From CAZSVE01 sp964610175 (lineage in GTDB: Bacteria; Pseudomonadota; Gammaproteobacteria; HK1): a stretch of DNA of 24,636 nt. The notes under the pieces were generated by a model. That model saw only the letters and a program-made list of their open reading frames with translations. It was not told the origin of the DNA and searched no databases. The position numbers were made by a program, and so were the translations under genes. Below, one piece after another: positions 1 to 8,018 of the stretch; position 1 is the first letter of the stretch, and every line of letters begins with the position of its first letter. The DNA lies in NCBI GenBank assembly GCA_964610175.1, contig CAZSVE010000045.1, positions 1 to 24,636 of the forward strand. The letters run 5' to 3'.

Positions 1-38
1 ACGGCTCACCCTCTCCAACACCCCTTCAGGCTCATCTC

Positions 39-832
39 TCAATTGGAAAGGACTGTAACGGCCTCATTGCGGGCGGCCTGTCGGTACGGCAGGCTATCCA
101 CCGTCATCGTGTTGGGAAAGGAACCCGGCGAAGAGAGTTCCAGGCGATCAGCGAACAATCGCAACCGGATCCTGGCGCCATGCATGGAATAATCGCGATG
201 CACCACCGCATTGACCATGGCCTCGAACACGGCCGTCATATGGAACTGGGGAATATCCTTGCGGCCCTCTTCCTTGGTCGCCGTGATGCGCATGTTGCGT
301 TCCATGAAACGGCATCCCGCCATGATCTGGGCATCCAGAGGCCCTCGGATATCGAGCGCGTCCGATTATTGATACGGGTCCTGCTTCGACTGTGGAACGG
401 CCGTTACGCCCCGATATGCCACTGCCTGAATATAGGCATTCGGCAACCAGTCTTCCGGGGTCTCGTTGGCCATCAGGATACCCGTCACCGTGGGGCGTAA
501 TATCCCTGTCTCATCCCGGCGTGCCATGCCGAGCTTGACCAACGAATCGTCCCTCGTATCCCGTGTGCGCTCGGTCCGGAAACGTTCCCAAAGGGGAAGC
601 GTCAGGTTCTCCGGGGTAGCGCCGGGAACCACTTGCTCATCGAATCGGATGATGCCCGCTTGACTGCGTTGCTGAAAGAGACGCGCCGGATAATCCGGAG
701 CCATCTCGCACTTTGTGCTGCCGACCCGGTGAAAATATCCCCCGGGACTCTCATGCACGAACAGGCTGAGGGGTATCTCGACCTTGATGATGGCCACTTC
801 CTCGCCCAGGCGAATGGAAATACATTCTGGCC
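39..832 (-). pseudogene. Broken AlbA/RecG-like ATP-binding (divergent AAA-4 type) protein
   Basis: Two stretches in the same minus-strand frame, 797-366 and 365-39, are separated by one in-frame TAA at 366-368. Read together they resemble the middle of the large family annotated as ATP-binding protein or putative RecG-like transcriptional regulator. The visible motifs are an FVHESPGGYFHRVGS-type segment, a LFQQRSQ segment, and a HATPase_c_4-like part with FEAMVNAVVHRDYS and LELSSPGSFP. The frame stays open upstream of the first ATG to about 832, where the homologous reading (ISIRLGEEVAIIKV) starts inside the 3' end of ribF, so the N-terminal AlbA half is missing. The C-terminus ends abruptly after NEAVTVLSN and no continuation is visible in 1-38. 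With a nonsense codon and truncation at both ends it is almost certainly non-functional. Family assignment is from motif memory. Confidence 0.6.
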
Positions 833-1734
833 GATTCCACGTCTCTTGCGATTTGCTGCTTCAGGGCCGCAAGCGACTCGAAGCGCCGTTCATCGCGGAA
901 TTTGTGCAGGAAGGCTACCTGCACGCGGCGGGTATAGATGTCCCGATTGAAATCGAGCAGATGCACCTCCAGGAGGCCGCGCTTGCCGCCGATGGTGGGT
1001 CGAACGCCCACGTTGGCCACCCCTGCAATGATCTCTTCGCCCAGCCCGTGGACCTCGACGGCGAATACGCCATTCATGGGGAGGATGCGGCGATGGAGGT
1101 TGATATTGGCTGTGGGGAAACCGAGATCCCTGCCCCGGCGGTCGCCATGGATGATGCGCCCGTACAGACTGTATTTCCTGCCGAGTAGTTCTTCCACCAG
1201 GGCGAAATCCCCACTGCCCAGGGCGTCGCGTACCCGGGTGCTGCTGACCCGGTCCCCGCCCACGAGGCAGGTCTCCATCTGGCCCACTCGGAATCCGAGA
1301 CGCTCCCCGGCCGCTTTCAGCATCGGTACATCCCCTTGCCTTCGATGTCCGAAGCGAAAGTCATCTCCGACTACCACATATCGTGCCCCCAGCCCGCGGT
1401 GCACCAGGCGATCGATGAATGCCGGGGGCGCCAACCCGGCAAGCCGGTGATCGAAGCGCAGACAACAGACCCGATCCAGGGGGAGCCCGCGCAGTGCCAT
1501 CAGTTTCTCCCGCAGCCGGGTGAGCCGGATGGGTGCCGATCCGGGGACGAAGAACTCTCGGGTCTGCGGCTCGAATATTATCAGGGCCGTCGGCAGCCCC
1601 ATCTCCTTGCCCACCCGCGCCAGTTGCGCCAACACGGTTTGATGGCCGCGGTGGATCCCGTCGAAGTTGCCGATGGTGAGGACGCAACCACGATGATCGG
1701 GGTGCAGGTTATGTAGTCCGCGAATGAGTTGCAT
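751..1734 (-). CDS. ribF: Bifunctional riboflavin kinase / FAD synthetase RibF
   Basis: RibF phosphorylates riboflavin to FMN and adenylates FMN to FAD in the cytoplasm. The N-terminal FAD synthetase domain shows the nucleotidyl-transferase signature GNFDGIHRGH at residues 22-31 and STRVRDAL near 165-172. The C-terminal flavokinase domain has YGRIIHGDRRGRDLGFPTAN at 191-210 and GVRPTIGG at 243-250. The protein is 327 aa, slightly longer than the usual ~310. Recognisable RibF similarity stops at about SARMYF (residue 306). The last ~21 residues read out of frame into a decayed gene, so the native C-terminal tail appears to have been replaced. The ATG at 1734 gives the expected N-terminus MQLIRGL. 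In many gammaproteobacteria ribF directly follows murJ; here a 4.3-kb island separates them. Confidence 0.93.
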   Translation of the reverse strand: MQLIRGLHNLHPDHRGCVLTIGNFDGIHRGHQTVLAQLARVGKEMGLPTALIIFEPQTREFFVPGSAPIRLTRLREKLMALRGLPLDRVCCLRFDHRLAGLAPPAFIDRLVHRGLGARYVVVGDDFRFGHRRQGDVPMLKAAGERLGFRVGQMETCLVGGDRVSSTRVRDALGSGDFALVEELLGRKYSLYGRIIHGDRRGRDLGFPTANINLHRRILPMNGVFAVEVHGLGEEIIAGVANVGVRPTIGGKRGLLEVHLLDFNRDIYTRRVQVAFLHKFRDERRFESLAALKQQIARDVESARMYFHSPGRGSGHHQGRDTPQPVRA

Positions 1735-1870
1735 GGGGGGGTGTCTTTGGAATGCGTTGTGTCGAGCCAGGAGACTTTATCCGAGGTGGGGGGCGTAACT
1801 CAACCGATGTGGTTCAAAACTCATTTACTAACTGCCGATTACTTCGAAGACGTTACCTTGATAGAGCTGA

Positions 1871-1876
1871 TATAAT
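1871..1876 (+). promoter_or_regulatory. Perfect TATAAT -10 hexamer just before the NotI-like gene
   Basis: A perfect TATAAT lies 7 bases before the preferred ATG at 1884 of the restriction gene. No good -35 box is seen at 16-18 bp spacing, and no Shine-Dalgarno lies between the box and the ATG. If used, transcription would start at or next to the ATG, giving a leaderless mRNA. This rests on one short match in AT-rich DNA. Confidence 0.3.
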
Positions 1877-1883
1877 TTTCCGC

Positions 1884-2819
1884 ATGTCAAAGAAATTTAA
1901 AAATCACACGGGCGATTTTGCTAAACGCATGCCTCCTCACCCGTTGGCGGAGATATTCGGCTTTCCGTTCGACAACCAATCCGATCTTGCCGTTCGCTAT
2001 CGCAGCAAACGTCTTTGTCCGTTTAACAACAAGGTTCCTAACTGCACCAAGGATAAGGCAAACGATCCCCTTGGCGCTTGTAGCATCTTCGACGGCGATG
2101 ATTTGGTTATCACGTGTCCTGTTCGTTTTCGGCAGAATTGGATCGTCGCTGACGATGCTGCCGATTTTTTCTTTCCACGAGATACCCAATGGACCTCTTT
2201 GACCGAGGTCCGATTGAAAGACAAGCACGGTAGAGTAGCAGGCAACATCGATGTCGTGCTTGTTTCGTACGATGACTATGGGAGGGTAATCGATTTCGGT
2301 GCGATCGAGATTCAGGCAGTCTATATCTCGGGCAATGTTCGGCGTCCATTTAAGCGATACATGCAGTCGCCTCGGAGAAATGCCTGGATGGATTGGCGCT
2401 CGGAAATAAATAATCCTCGTCCCGATTATCTTTCTTCATCGCGAAAGCGATTGGCCCCTCAACTGCTTTATAAAGGTGGCATTATCGATGCTTGGCATAA
2501 GAAATCCGCAGTAGCCATTGATTCCAGCTTCTTTCGCACTCTGCCAAAACTGGAACACGTACCAAGGGACAAGGCAAACGTTGCCTGGCTCATCTATGAT
2601 CCGGTCTACGATGACCTTTCTTCCGTGTATCAGCTCAGACATACAAACACAGTCTATACAAATTTCGGTTCAGCTCTTTCAACGATTACGGAATCGGAAC
2701 CCGGCAACGTAAGTAACTTTTTGGCAATACTCCAGGATAAACTTGACGAAAAGCTCGAAGAGAACAACCCACCCGACGCGCCAACTTTGGACCGGATCGT
2801 CGGAATCGATGAAGAATGA
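1884..2819 (+). CDS. NotI-family type II restriction endonuclease
   Basis: This is probably the nuclease of a type II restriction-modification system. From the ATG at 1884 the protein is 311 aa; an upstream ATG at 1752 would add 44 residues that look unlike protein, so I prefer 1884. Four cysteines at 45, 54, 66 and 78 (RLCPFNNK, PNCTKD, GACSIF, ITCPVRF) match the Cys4 iron-binding fold known from NotI. A PD-(D/E)XK-like core follows, with NIDVVL (Asp123) and AIEIQAVYISG (Glu142, Gln144), the E-x-Q variant used by NotI-type enzymes. The next gene, a DNA adenine methyltransferase, overlaps the stop codon by ATGA. The region is visibly more AT-rich than ribF and murJ, suggesting acquisition by transfer. 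The recognition site cannot be read from the sequence. Confidence 0.75.
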   Translation: MSKKFKNHTGDFAKRMPPHPLAEIFGFPFDNQSDLAVRYRSKRLCPFNNKVPNCTKDKANDPLGACSIFDGDDLVITCPVRFRQNWIVADDAADFFFPRDTQWTSLTEVRLKDKHGRVAGNIDVVLVSYDDYGRVIDFGAIEIQAVYISGNVRRPFKRYMQSPRRNAWMDWRSEINNPRPDYLSSSRKRLAPQLLYKGGIIDAWHKKSAVAIDSSFFRTLPKLEHVPRDKANVAWLIYDPVYDDLSSVYQLRHTNTVYTNFGSALSTITESEPGNVSNFLAILQDKLDEKLEENNPPDAPTLDRIVGIDEE

Positions 2820-3709
2820 ATGACAGACGAATCGTAAACGTAGCATCAGTGCCAAAACGAAGTCCGTTCCGATATCCCGGGGGAAAGACGTGGCTTGTTC
2901 CACAAATACGGAAATGGATGCGTAGTCTTAGTTTTCACACTGAACTTTTCGTTGAGCCGTTTGTCGGTGGTGGGATTGTTTCGTTGACAGTGGCTTTCGA
3001 GGGATTTGCCGATCACGTTATCATTGTTGAGCTTGATCCCGAAGTTTCCGCTGTGTGGAAAACGATTACCGGTAAAAACTATTGGAATCTCAGTGATCGA
3101 ATCCTTCGGTTTGATGTCACGAAAGAAAGCGTGCAACAAGAACTGTCAAAAACATCGACACAAATCGATGAGATTGCGTTTCGGACGATACTCAAGAACC
3201 GAATGTTTCATGGTGGTATTTTGGCACCGGGTGCAAGCCTTATGAAACATGGCGAGAATGGAAAAGGCCTTCAGTCTCGGTGGTATCCGAAAACTCTCGC
3301 TAACCGGATCAATGCAATTGGCAGCATTCGTGAACGGTTTACTGTTATCGAAGGTGATGGTATAGCAGAAATTCACAAATATCATCAAAGTCGGAGAGCA
3401 GCATTTTTCATTGATCCGCCGTATACCGCCGATGGCAAGAAGGCAGGGAGACGTTTGTATCGTCACAACGAATTGGATCACATGGCGTTGTTCGATGTCG
3501 CAAAGACAATTCGGGGCGATCTGCTAATGACGTATGATGATGTCCAAGGAGTTCGCGAGCTGGCACGAACTCACGGATTCGACACTGAGATCGTCGCGAT
3601 GAAAAATACGCACCATGCGAAAATAACGGAATTATTGATTGGAAAGGATCTTGAATGGGCCCGTACCCCGGAAGGTGGCTGTGTCCAACAGGAATTCGTT
3701 TTTGGTTGA
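2816..3709 (+). CDS. D12-class DNA N6-adenine methyltransferase (Dam-like)
   Basis: The protein is 297 aa and would transfer a methyl group from S-adenosylmethionine to adenine N6 in DNA. It has the order of the alpha-group/D12 family: SPFRYPGGK at residues 16-24 (motif X), FVEPFVGGG at 45-53 (SAM-binding motif I), IIVELDPEV near 69-77 (motif II) and FFIDPPYT at 197-204 with the catalytic DPPY tetrapeptide (motif IV). The start ATG at 2816 overlaps the TGA of the NotI-like gene (ATGA), so the two are translationally coupled. It is presumably the protective modification enzyme for that nuclease. The gene ends 14 bp before the convergent toxin gene. It could also be a solitary Dam homologue, but the overlap argues for a restriction-modification pair. 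Confidence 0.88.
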   Translation: MNDRRIVNVASVPKRSPFRYPGGKTWLVPQIRKWMRSLSFHTELFVEPFVGGGIVSLTVAFEGFADHVIIVELDPEVSAVWKTITGKNYWNLSDRILRFDVTKESVQQELSKTSTQIDEIAFRTILKNRMFHGGILAPGASLMKHGENGKGLQSRWYPKTLANRINAIGSIRERFTVIEGDGIAEIHKYHQSRRAAFFIDPPYTADGKKAGRRLYRHNELDHMALFDVAKTIRGDLLMTYDDVQGVRELARTHGFDTEIVAMKNTHHAKITELLIGKDLEWARTPEGGCVQQEFVFG

Positions 3710-3722
3710 TAACCATAAAGAA

Positions 3723-3971
3723 TCACCGGAAACCCTTTTCGGATTCCTCTTGATTATCCAAGATGGAATGAATGACAATCTCCTCGCCTTCGATGGTATA
3801 GGATATCGAGAAGGGGAATCGTCCAATTACGCCAACCACGAAAGTGGGCATGGGATATTCGACACAATCGAGAAATTCGGAACCGAGTCCACCCCTTTGC
3901 ATTTCATACCACCTGAAAGCCGCCTCGACATCCTCTTTCGATCTATCCGTGTAATTGATCCTCACTTGCAT
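3723..3971 (-). CDS. RelE/ParE-type toxin, internally shortened
   Basis: At 82 aa this is shorter than the usual 95-105 aa of the family. It starts like many ParE/RelE-type plasmid-stabilisation toxins (INYTDRSKEDVEAAFRWYEMQRGGLGSEFLDCVE) and ends like them (RFPFSISYTIEGEEIVIHSIL). In between, about 10-20 residues are missing: the normal helix and beta-strand that carry the R-x-x-x-x-R-R-F segment are reduced to YPMPTFVVGVIG. The reading frame is intact, so this is an in-frame deletion or a divergent compact version. The ATG at 3971 overlaps the end of the upstream antitoxin-like gene by 10 bases, as in classic toxin-antitoxin operons. Activity is doubtful because of the missing core. Confidence 0.65.
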   Translation of the reverse strand: MQVRINYTDRSKEDVEAAFRWYEMQRGGLGSEFLDCVEYPMPTFVVGVIGRFPFSISYTIEGEEIVIHSILDNQEESEKGFR

Positions 3972-4198
3972 TTATCCCTTGGTTTCTCATGGACGCCCTG
4001 CCAAGCGTGAAGTTTTGATTTTCCATTTTTATAGTCGTCGTATCTCTTATCCAATTCGGCTTTTTGCCATTCCGGCACCGAGAGTGCGTGGTTCGTTCGA
4101 GCAGTGGCGTCCCAAATATTCTCCGTCGATATCGGCTTTTCCAAAAAACACGAATTATCGCTTTCTTTTGCACGTTCATCGGATCTCATATTGGTCAT
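3962..4198 (-). CDS. Putative addiction-module component (antitoxin-like)
   Basis: The protein is 78 aa. Residues ~27-72 resemble the short addiction module component family (the TIGR02574-like partner of RelE/ParE toxins): ENIWDATA, then LSVPEWQKAELDKRYDDYKNG, then a tryptophan near AWQGV. The first ~25 residues (DERAKESDNSCFLEKP) do not match the normal helix that precedes the IWD motif, so the N-terminus may be divergent or altered by an indel. Its last codons overlap the start of the toxin gene by 10 bases in another frame, a typical translational coupling. It would bind and neutralise the toxin and repress the operon if intact. The family match is judged by eye. Confidence 0.55.
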   Translation of the reverse strand: MTNMRSDERAKESDNSCFLEKPISTENIWDATARTNHALSVPEWQKAELDKRYDDYKNGKSKLHAWQGVHEKPRDKCK

Positions 4199-4207
4199 CC
4201 ATGATTT

Positions 4208-4838
4208 TTACAGGGACGGCGAGCACCGAACGATACGTTTTTTCCACTCATTACACAATTTACGAAACGACCGGCTGCCACGGTGTGCCATTGCCAGGTC
4301 GAAGTGTGCCGCGAACGCCGGTTGATCGGTAACCTCGTAGTACTTTCGACCGGAGCCCATGTGTTTGCCGAGCCAACCCTTTGCATTTCGGGTGTTCTCT
4401 GGGCCGGAGATCGGTTCTTCCGTGTAAGAAAAATCGCGTTTCCCGTCGAGGGACCGGGCAGCGGCCAGAAACCAGGCCTCGAACTCTCGGTTGGCCAGGA
4501 CCACGGATACCGGACGATGGGGAATTACAATTTTTGCTCGCTCCAGGATTTGGGGGCCCAATTGCGCCGGGCAATCATTGTCGGCATCCAACAGGATCAG
4601 AATCCAACCATTGTCCCCGGATTTGCTGGCGGCCAATTGCAAATAACGCTGAAATTCTTTCTTGTATTCCTCTTCATCGTATTTCAGAAAACGCATCACG
4701 ATGCACGCGGATGGGGCTTTCTATCTCGACATGACATTGTGGCGATAACCATGGACCCAATCGACGCAACAAGACAGGGAGCGCCTTTACTTCGCCATGG
4801 CCCTCGACGATGGTGGCGATGGTGATCACGGATTTCAT
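4208..4838 (-). pseudogene. Frameshifted DUF4276 protein, partner of the AAA ATPase
   Basis: Two frames together make one DUF4276-like protein. The N-terminal part starts at the ATG at 4838 (MKSVITIATIVEGHGEVKAL, then RRLG, ending VHRDAFSEIR and a stop at 4674). The C-terminal part (LKYDEEEYKKEFQ, GWILILLDADNDCP, VSVVLANREFEAWF, ARSLDG) runs to 4208. The frame changes in a run of four A on plus (4688-4691); one base fewer would restore a continuous ~209-aa protein. VEGHGE and the LDADxDCP segment are the acidic, TOPRIM-like signatures of this family. The start ATG overlaps the stop of the ATPase gene (TAATG). It may be a true inactivating mutation, a sequencing error in a homopolymer, or slippage. 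Confidence 0.7.
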
Positions 4839-6031
4839 TATTCGAACAGATCCGATTGAGGTTCCTTTTGCTCTTCGAACACCTCCGGGTCGGATTTCAG
4901 CTGATCCTGGCGCAACCATTCTCCCGCCGAAAAAAGTCCATCCCGTAAAATACTTTTCGATGTTTCATCCAGGGGCGCAAATCGGGTATCGCCATCGCCC
5001 GACACCACGGCAAGTAATAATTCCGTGAGCAAATCCATATCATCCAATAGATCCGGGCTGTGGCTGGTGACGATGACCTGGGTCTTTCTCGATGCCCGTT
5101 GCAGGGCCTCGCGCAGTGCCCCCGAGGCGCCCGGGTGCAGGGCGGTTTCGGGCTCCTCGATGCCGATCAGGGAGGGGGCATAATCCCGGTTGCCTTGAAA
5201 CAGGGCCGTTAGTATACCCAAGGCACGCAGCGTGCCATCCGACATATTCCAGGCGTAAAACTGCCACGAATCCTGCGTTCCAACTACACCTTCCTGAAAC
5301 TCCAGCGTTTCCCATGGGCCTATTCGTTTTCTTTCTACGCCGCGTATCGTGGGGACCACGATTTGTAGGTATTCATGGATTATTTGTATGGATTCGGGGG
5401 CGGTTCGCTTCAGGTGACCGAGGACACTGGCAATGTTCTCGCCGGCCGATTTCAGAAAGCGGCCATCCTGGGGTTTTTGGTATTCCCGGATGAGCTTTGG
5501 ATTGAGATTATAAAGATTCATGGATTTCAAGGCGTCGAATACGGGGCGGAATACAGGCAAACCGGAGGCATTCACCAGGGCCAGCCGGTCCGCCATGACC
5601 GCCGGGAAGGTTTCCTCGCTGCTCTTGACTACGTTACCTCGCTCGACACGAAAGAAGGGACCCTTCCCCTCGCCACCGATGGTGCATTCTTCCATCTGCA
5701 CTTCGTAGCCCCCTTCCGGTAGGGCGCCCACCTTGAATGTGTAGTGACCTGGCTTCTTGTTCTGTATCCGGAATTCGAGGCGAATGCCGAAATGGGTCGG
5801 ATGACCGCCGGAGCGCCGCCGTACCTCGGAGATACCGCCCCGCTCATTGAGGGCGTTGTCCAGGGAACCCGCCAGCGCATCGCGCACGAAATGCAGGGCA
5901 TCCAGGAAATTGCTCTTCCCGGAACCGTTGAGGCCGACCAGATACGTCAATGGGCCCAGGTGCACATCGCAATTGGCGATACTTTTGTAATTGCGCAGCA
6001 CAACGCGGGTCAGGAAGGTACCATCAGTCAT
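4838..6031 (-). CDS. OLD-like AAA family ATPase (AAA_21), defence-type
   Basis: This 397-aa protein looks like a RecF/SMC-like ABC-type ATPase of the OLD-like AAA_21 group. Walker A is GLNGSGKSN at residues 33-41, preceded by FLTRVVLRNYKSI, the usual opening strand. Walker B is LIGIEEPETALHP near 288-300, and the following histidine segment is VIVTSHSPDLLDD near 317-329. An acidic, proline-containing tail ends in SDLFE. Its stop overlaps the start of the DUF4276 gene (TAATG), so the two are co-translated. Two-gene combinations of such an ATPase with a small TOPRIM-like protein are known in anti-phage systems such as AbiL and PARIS; the same job here is inference. It starts 46 bp after the murJ stop on the same strand, so it may be transcribed from the murJ promoter. 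A GAGGAG lies about 15 bases before the ATG. Confidence 0.8.
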   Translation of the reverse strand: MTDGTFLTRVVLRNYKSIANCDVHLGPLTYLVGLNGSGKSNFLDALHFVRDALAGSLDNALNERGGISEVRRRSGGHPTHFGIRLEFRIQNKKPGHYTFKVGALPEGGYEVQMEECTIGGEGKGPFFRVERGNVVKSSEETFPAVMADRLALVNASGLPVFRPVFDALKSMNLYNLNPKLIREYQKPQDGRFLKSAGENIASVLGHLKRTAPESIQIIHEYLQIVVPTIRGVERKRIGPWETLEFQEGVVGTQDSWQFYAWNMSDGTLRALGILTALFQGNRDYAPSLIGIEEPETALHPGASGALREALQRASRKTQVIVTSHSPDLLDDMDLLTELLLAVVSGDGDTRFAPLDETSKSILRDGLFSAGEWLRQDQLKSDPEVFEEQKEPQSDLFE

Positions 6032-6077
6032 TGGATTTTCGTTCTCCTCGGTGCTCTTTTGTAGAACGGGTCGATTG

Positions 6078-7646
6078 TCAAGGTATCACACCCCCCCGGA
6101 AATCCCGCAGGCGCATGCCGAATAGAAATAATGCGCCAAAATAGCCCAGGGCGCCCGTCGATATCAATCCGACCAACCAGAGAACCCGGCTTGTGACCTC
6201 CGCCGAGATCCAGGCGGAGAATTCCCCCTTCGTGAACCATAGTATGGCTACCATGATCAGGTTTGCCGCCAGCACACGTCCCGTGAATTTTCCCCAGCCG
6301 CGTTTGGGACGATAGACGCCCTCTCGGCGCAGGCTAAGGTATAAAAGCCCTGCATTGAGGAATGCCGATAGGGCGGTGGCGAGTGCCAGCCCGGCATGGG
6401 CCAGGGGGAAGACCAGGATCAGGTTGAATACCATGTTGGCCAACATGGCGATGACCCCGATGCGGACCGGGGTTCGGGTGTCCTGGCGGGCGTAGAAGCC
6501 CGGTGCCAGGACCTTGATGTAGACAAAGCCCATGAGTCCCAGGGCGTAGGCCATGAGGCTCTGGCTCGCCATGCGGATATCGTGTGCGGTGAGTTCGCCA
6601 TATTGGAACAGGGTGGTCAGCATGGGTTCGGCCAGGATGGCAAGACCGGTAGCGGCGGGCAGCCCGATCAGCAGCACCAATCGCAGTGCCCAGTCCAGGG
6701 TGTCGGAGAACCGAGTGGCGGAACCTTCCACGTGGCGCCGAGACAGGTTGGGCAGGATCACGGTGGCCAACGCGATCCCGAATACGCCCAAGGGGAATTC
6801 CACTAGGCGATCCGAGTAATACAACCAGGACACGCTTCCGGTGACCAAAAACGATGCGAGCAGGGTGTCGACCAGGAGGTTGATCTGGGAGACGGAGACA
6901 CCGAAAAGCGCCGGGAGGAGCAGGGCGATAATGCGGCGTACGCCGGCATGGGCACTTCGGAAACGAGGCCACGTCAATAACCGGAGGTGATACAGGAAAG
7001 GTAATTGAAACAGTAGTTGCGCGATTCCGGCGATGAAGACGCCCCAGGCCAGGGCGACTACTGGCTCCGATAGTTGGGGGGCCAGCCAAATGGCGGCGGC
7101 AATGAGGGAGATGTTGAGTAGCGCGGGGGTGATGGCCGGCGCGCCGAATCGTCCATACGTGTTCAGTATCCCGGCTGCTGCCGCGGTCAGAGAGATAAAC
7201 AGGAGATACGGGAAGGTGATCATCAACATGCGAACCGTCAAGGCATATTTATCCGCGTAGTGTAGAAAGAAGCCGGGCGCGAATAAGATGACCAGGAGCG
7301 GTGCGGTCAGGATGCCTGCCAGGGTGATGAGGAACACGATACCACCCAGTGTCCCCATCGTGGAGGATATCAGTTCGCGAACCTCGGCGTGGGAGCGCCG
7401 GGTTTTATATTCGGAGAGCACCGGAACGAATGCCGGAGAGAATGCCCCTTCCGCGAATAGGCGGCGCAACAGGTTGGGGATGCGAAAGGCGACGAAGAAG
7501 GCGTCGGCCTCTTCCTTGGCACCGAATACCGAGGCGATGACGATATCCCGAATGAGCCCCAATATCCTGGAAATGGACGTATTGGCGCCTACCGTAACGG
7601 TCTTTCCGATGAGCCTGTCTCCCTGGCGTTGTTGGGGGGGGTGCAT
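6078..7646 (-). CDS. murJ: Lipid II flippase MurJ (MviN)
   Basis: MurJ flips lipid II across the inner membrane for peptidoglycan synthesis. The protein is a hydrophobic polytopic MOP-superfamily member with about 14 membrane segments. It shows the conserved N-terminal block SISRILGLIRD, ADAFFVAFRIPNLLRRLFAEGAFSPAFVPVL, then later SDRLVEFPLGVFGIALATVILPNLSR and KVLAPGFYARQDTRTPVRIG. I use the ATG at 7646 (522 aa). A TTG at 7685 would add 13 residues not conserved in the family. ribF, which usually follows murJ directly, lies beyond the defence-like island. A copy of the ~108-bp dispersed repeat sits upstream in the same orientation. Confidence 0.93.
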   Translation of the reverse strand: MHPPQQRQGDRLIGKTVTVGANTSISRILGLIRDIVIASVFGAKEEADAFFVAFRIPNLLRRLFAEGAFSPAFVPVLSEYKTRRSHAEVRELISSTMGTLGGIVFLITLAGILTAPLLVILFAPGFFLHYADKYALTVRMLMITFPYLLFISLTAAAAGILNTYGRFGAPAITPALLNISLIAAAIWLAPQLSEPVVALAWGVFIAGIAQLLFQLPFLYHLRLLTWPRFRSAHAGVRRIIALLLPALFGVSVSQINLLVDTLLASFLVTGSVSWLYYSDRLVEFPLGVFGIALATVILPNLSRRHVEGSATRFSDTLDWALRLVLLIGLPAATGLAILAEPMLTTLFQYGELTAHDIRMASQSLMAYALGLMGFVYIKVLAPGFYARQDTRTPVRIGVIAMLANMVFNLILVFPLAHAGLALATALSAFLNAGLLYLSLRREGVYRPKRGWGKFTGRVLAANLIMVAILWFTKGEFSAWISAEVTSRVLWLVGLISTGALGYFGALFLFGMRLRDFRGGVIP

Positions 7647-7847
7647 GAGGGAACCTAGTTGTTCGGGGCAACGAATAATGCGCAATTACCCGCCTGGTGC
7701 GACTCCGCCAGGGGATGGATCGGGGACGTAATAAGAAGATGGATTTTGGTCATGAACGAGACCACCGCGATATCCGAAATGGATGTCGAAATGGAGAGAA
7801 TCAGTCCGCTCGCGAGGGGGGTCGGAATTTTGTGGTGTTCGATTTTT

Positions 7848-7953
7848 CTATTTCCCGTTCAGCTTCACAAATGAGTCGCCATTTACGAAAAATGACTTTG
7901 CTTTGACTGATGCCAAATCACGTCTCATCGGTTCGAGGCGGAGCTTCGCTAGA
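7848..7953 (-). repeat. Dispersed ~108-bp repeat family 1, copy A
   Basis: Read on minus, this runs from CTAGCGAAGCTCCGCCTCGA to the conserved end GAAGCTGAACGGGAAATAG. It aligns along its whole length with the copies at 9647, 9754, 11212 and 24285. It occupies most of the 370-bp gap between murJ and the Rpn gene. Nothing else was recognised in 7647-8018. Confidence 0.75.
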
Positions 7954-8018
7954 AGATTGGCCGGAACAGAGGGGGAGGGTGTTCAGAACCTTTCGGAGAT
8001 TGCGGGGTCGGCAATTCC

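Noticed and set aside
784..1716. Long plus-strand open frames over ribF
   Set aside because: They are antisense shadows of a clear RibF gene with GC-rich codons.
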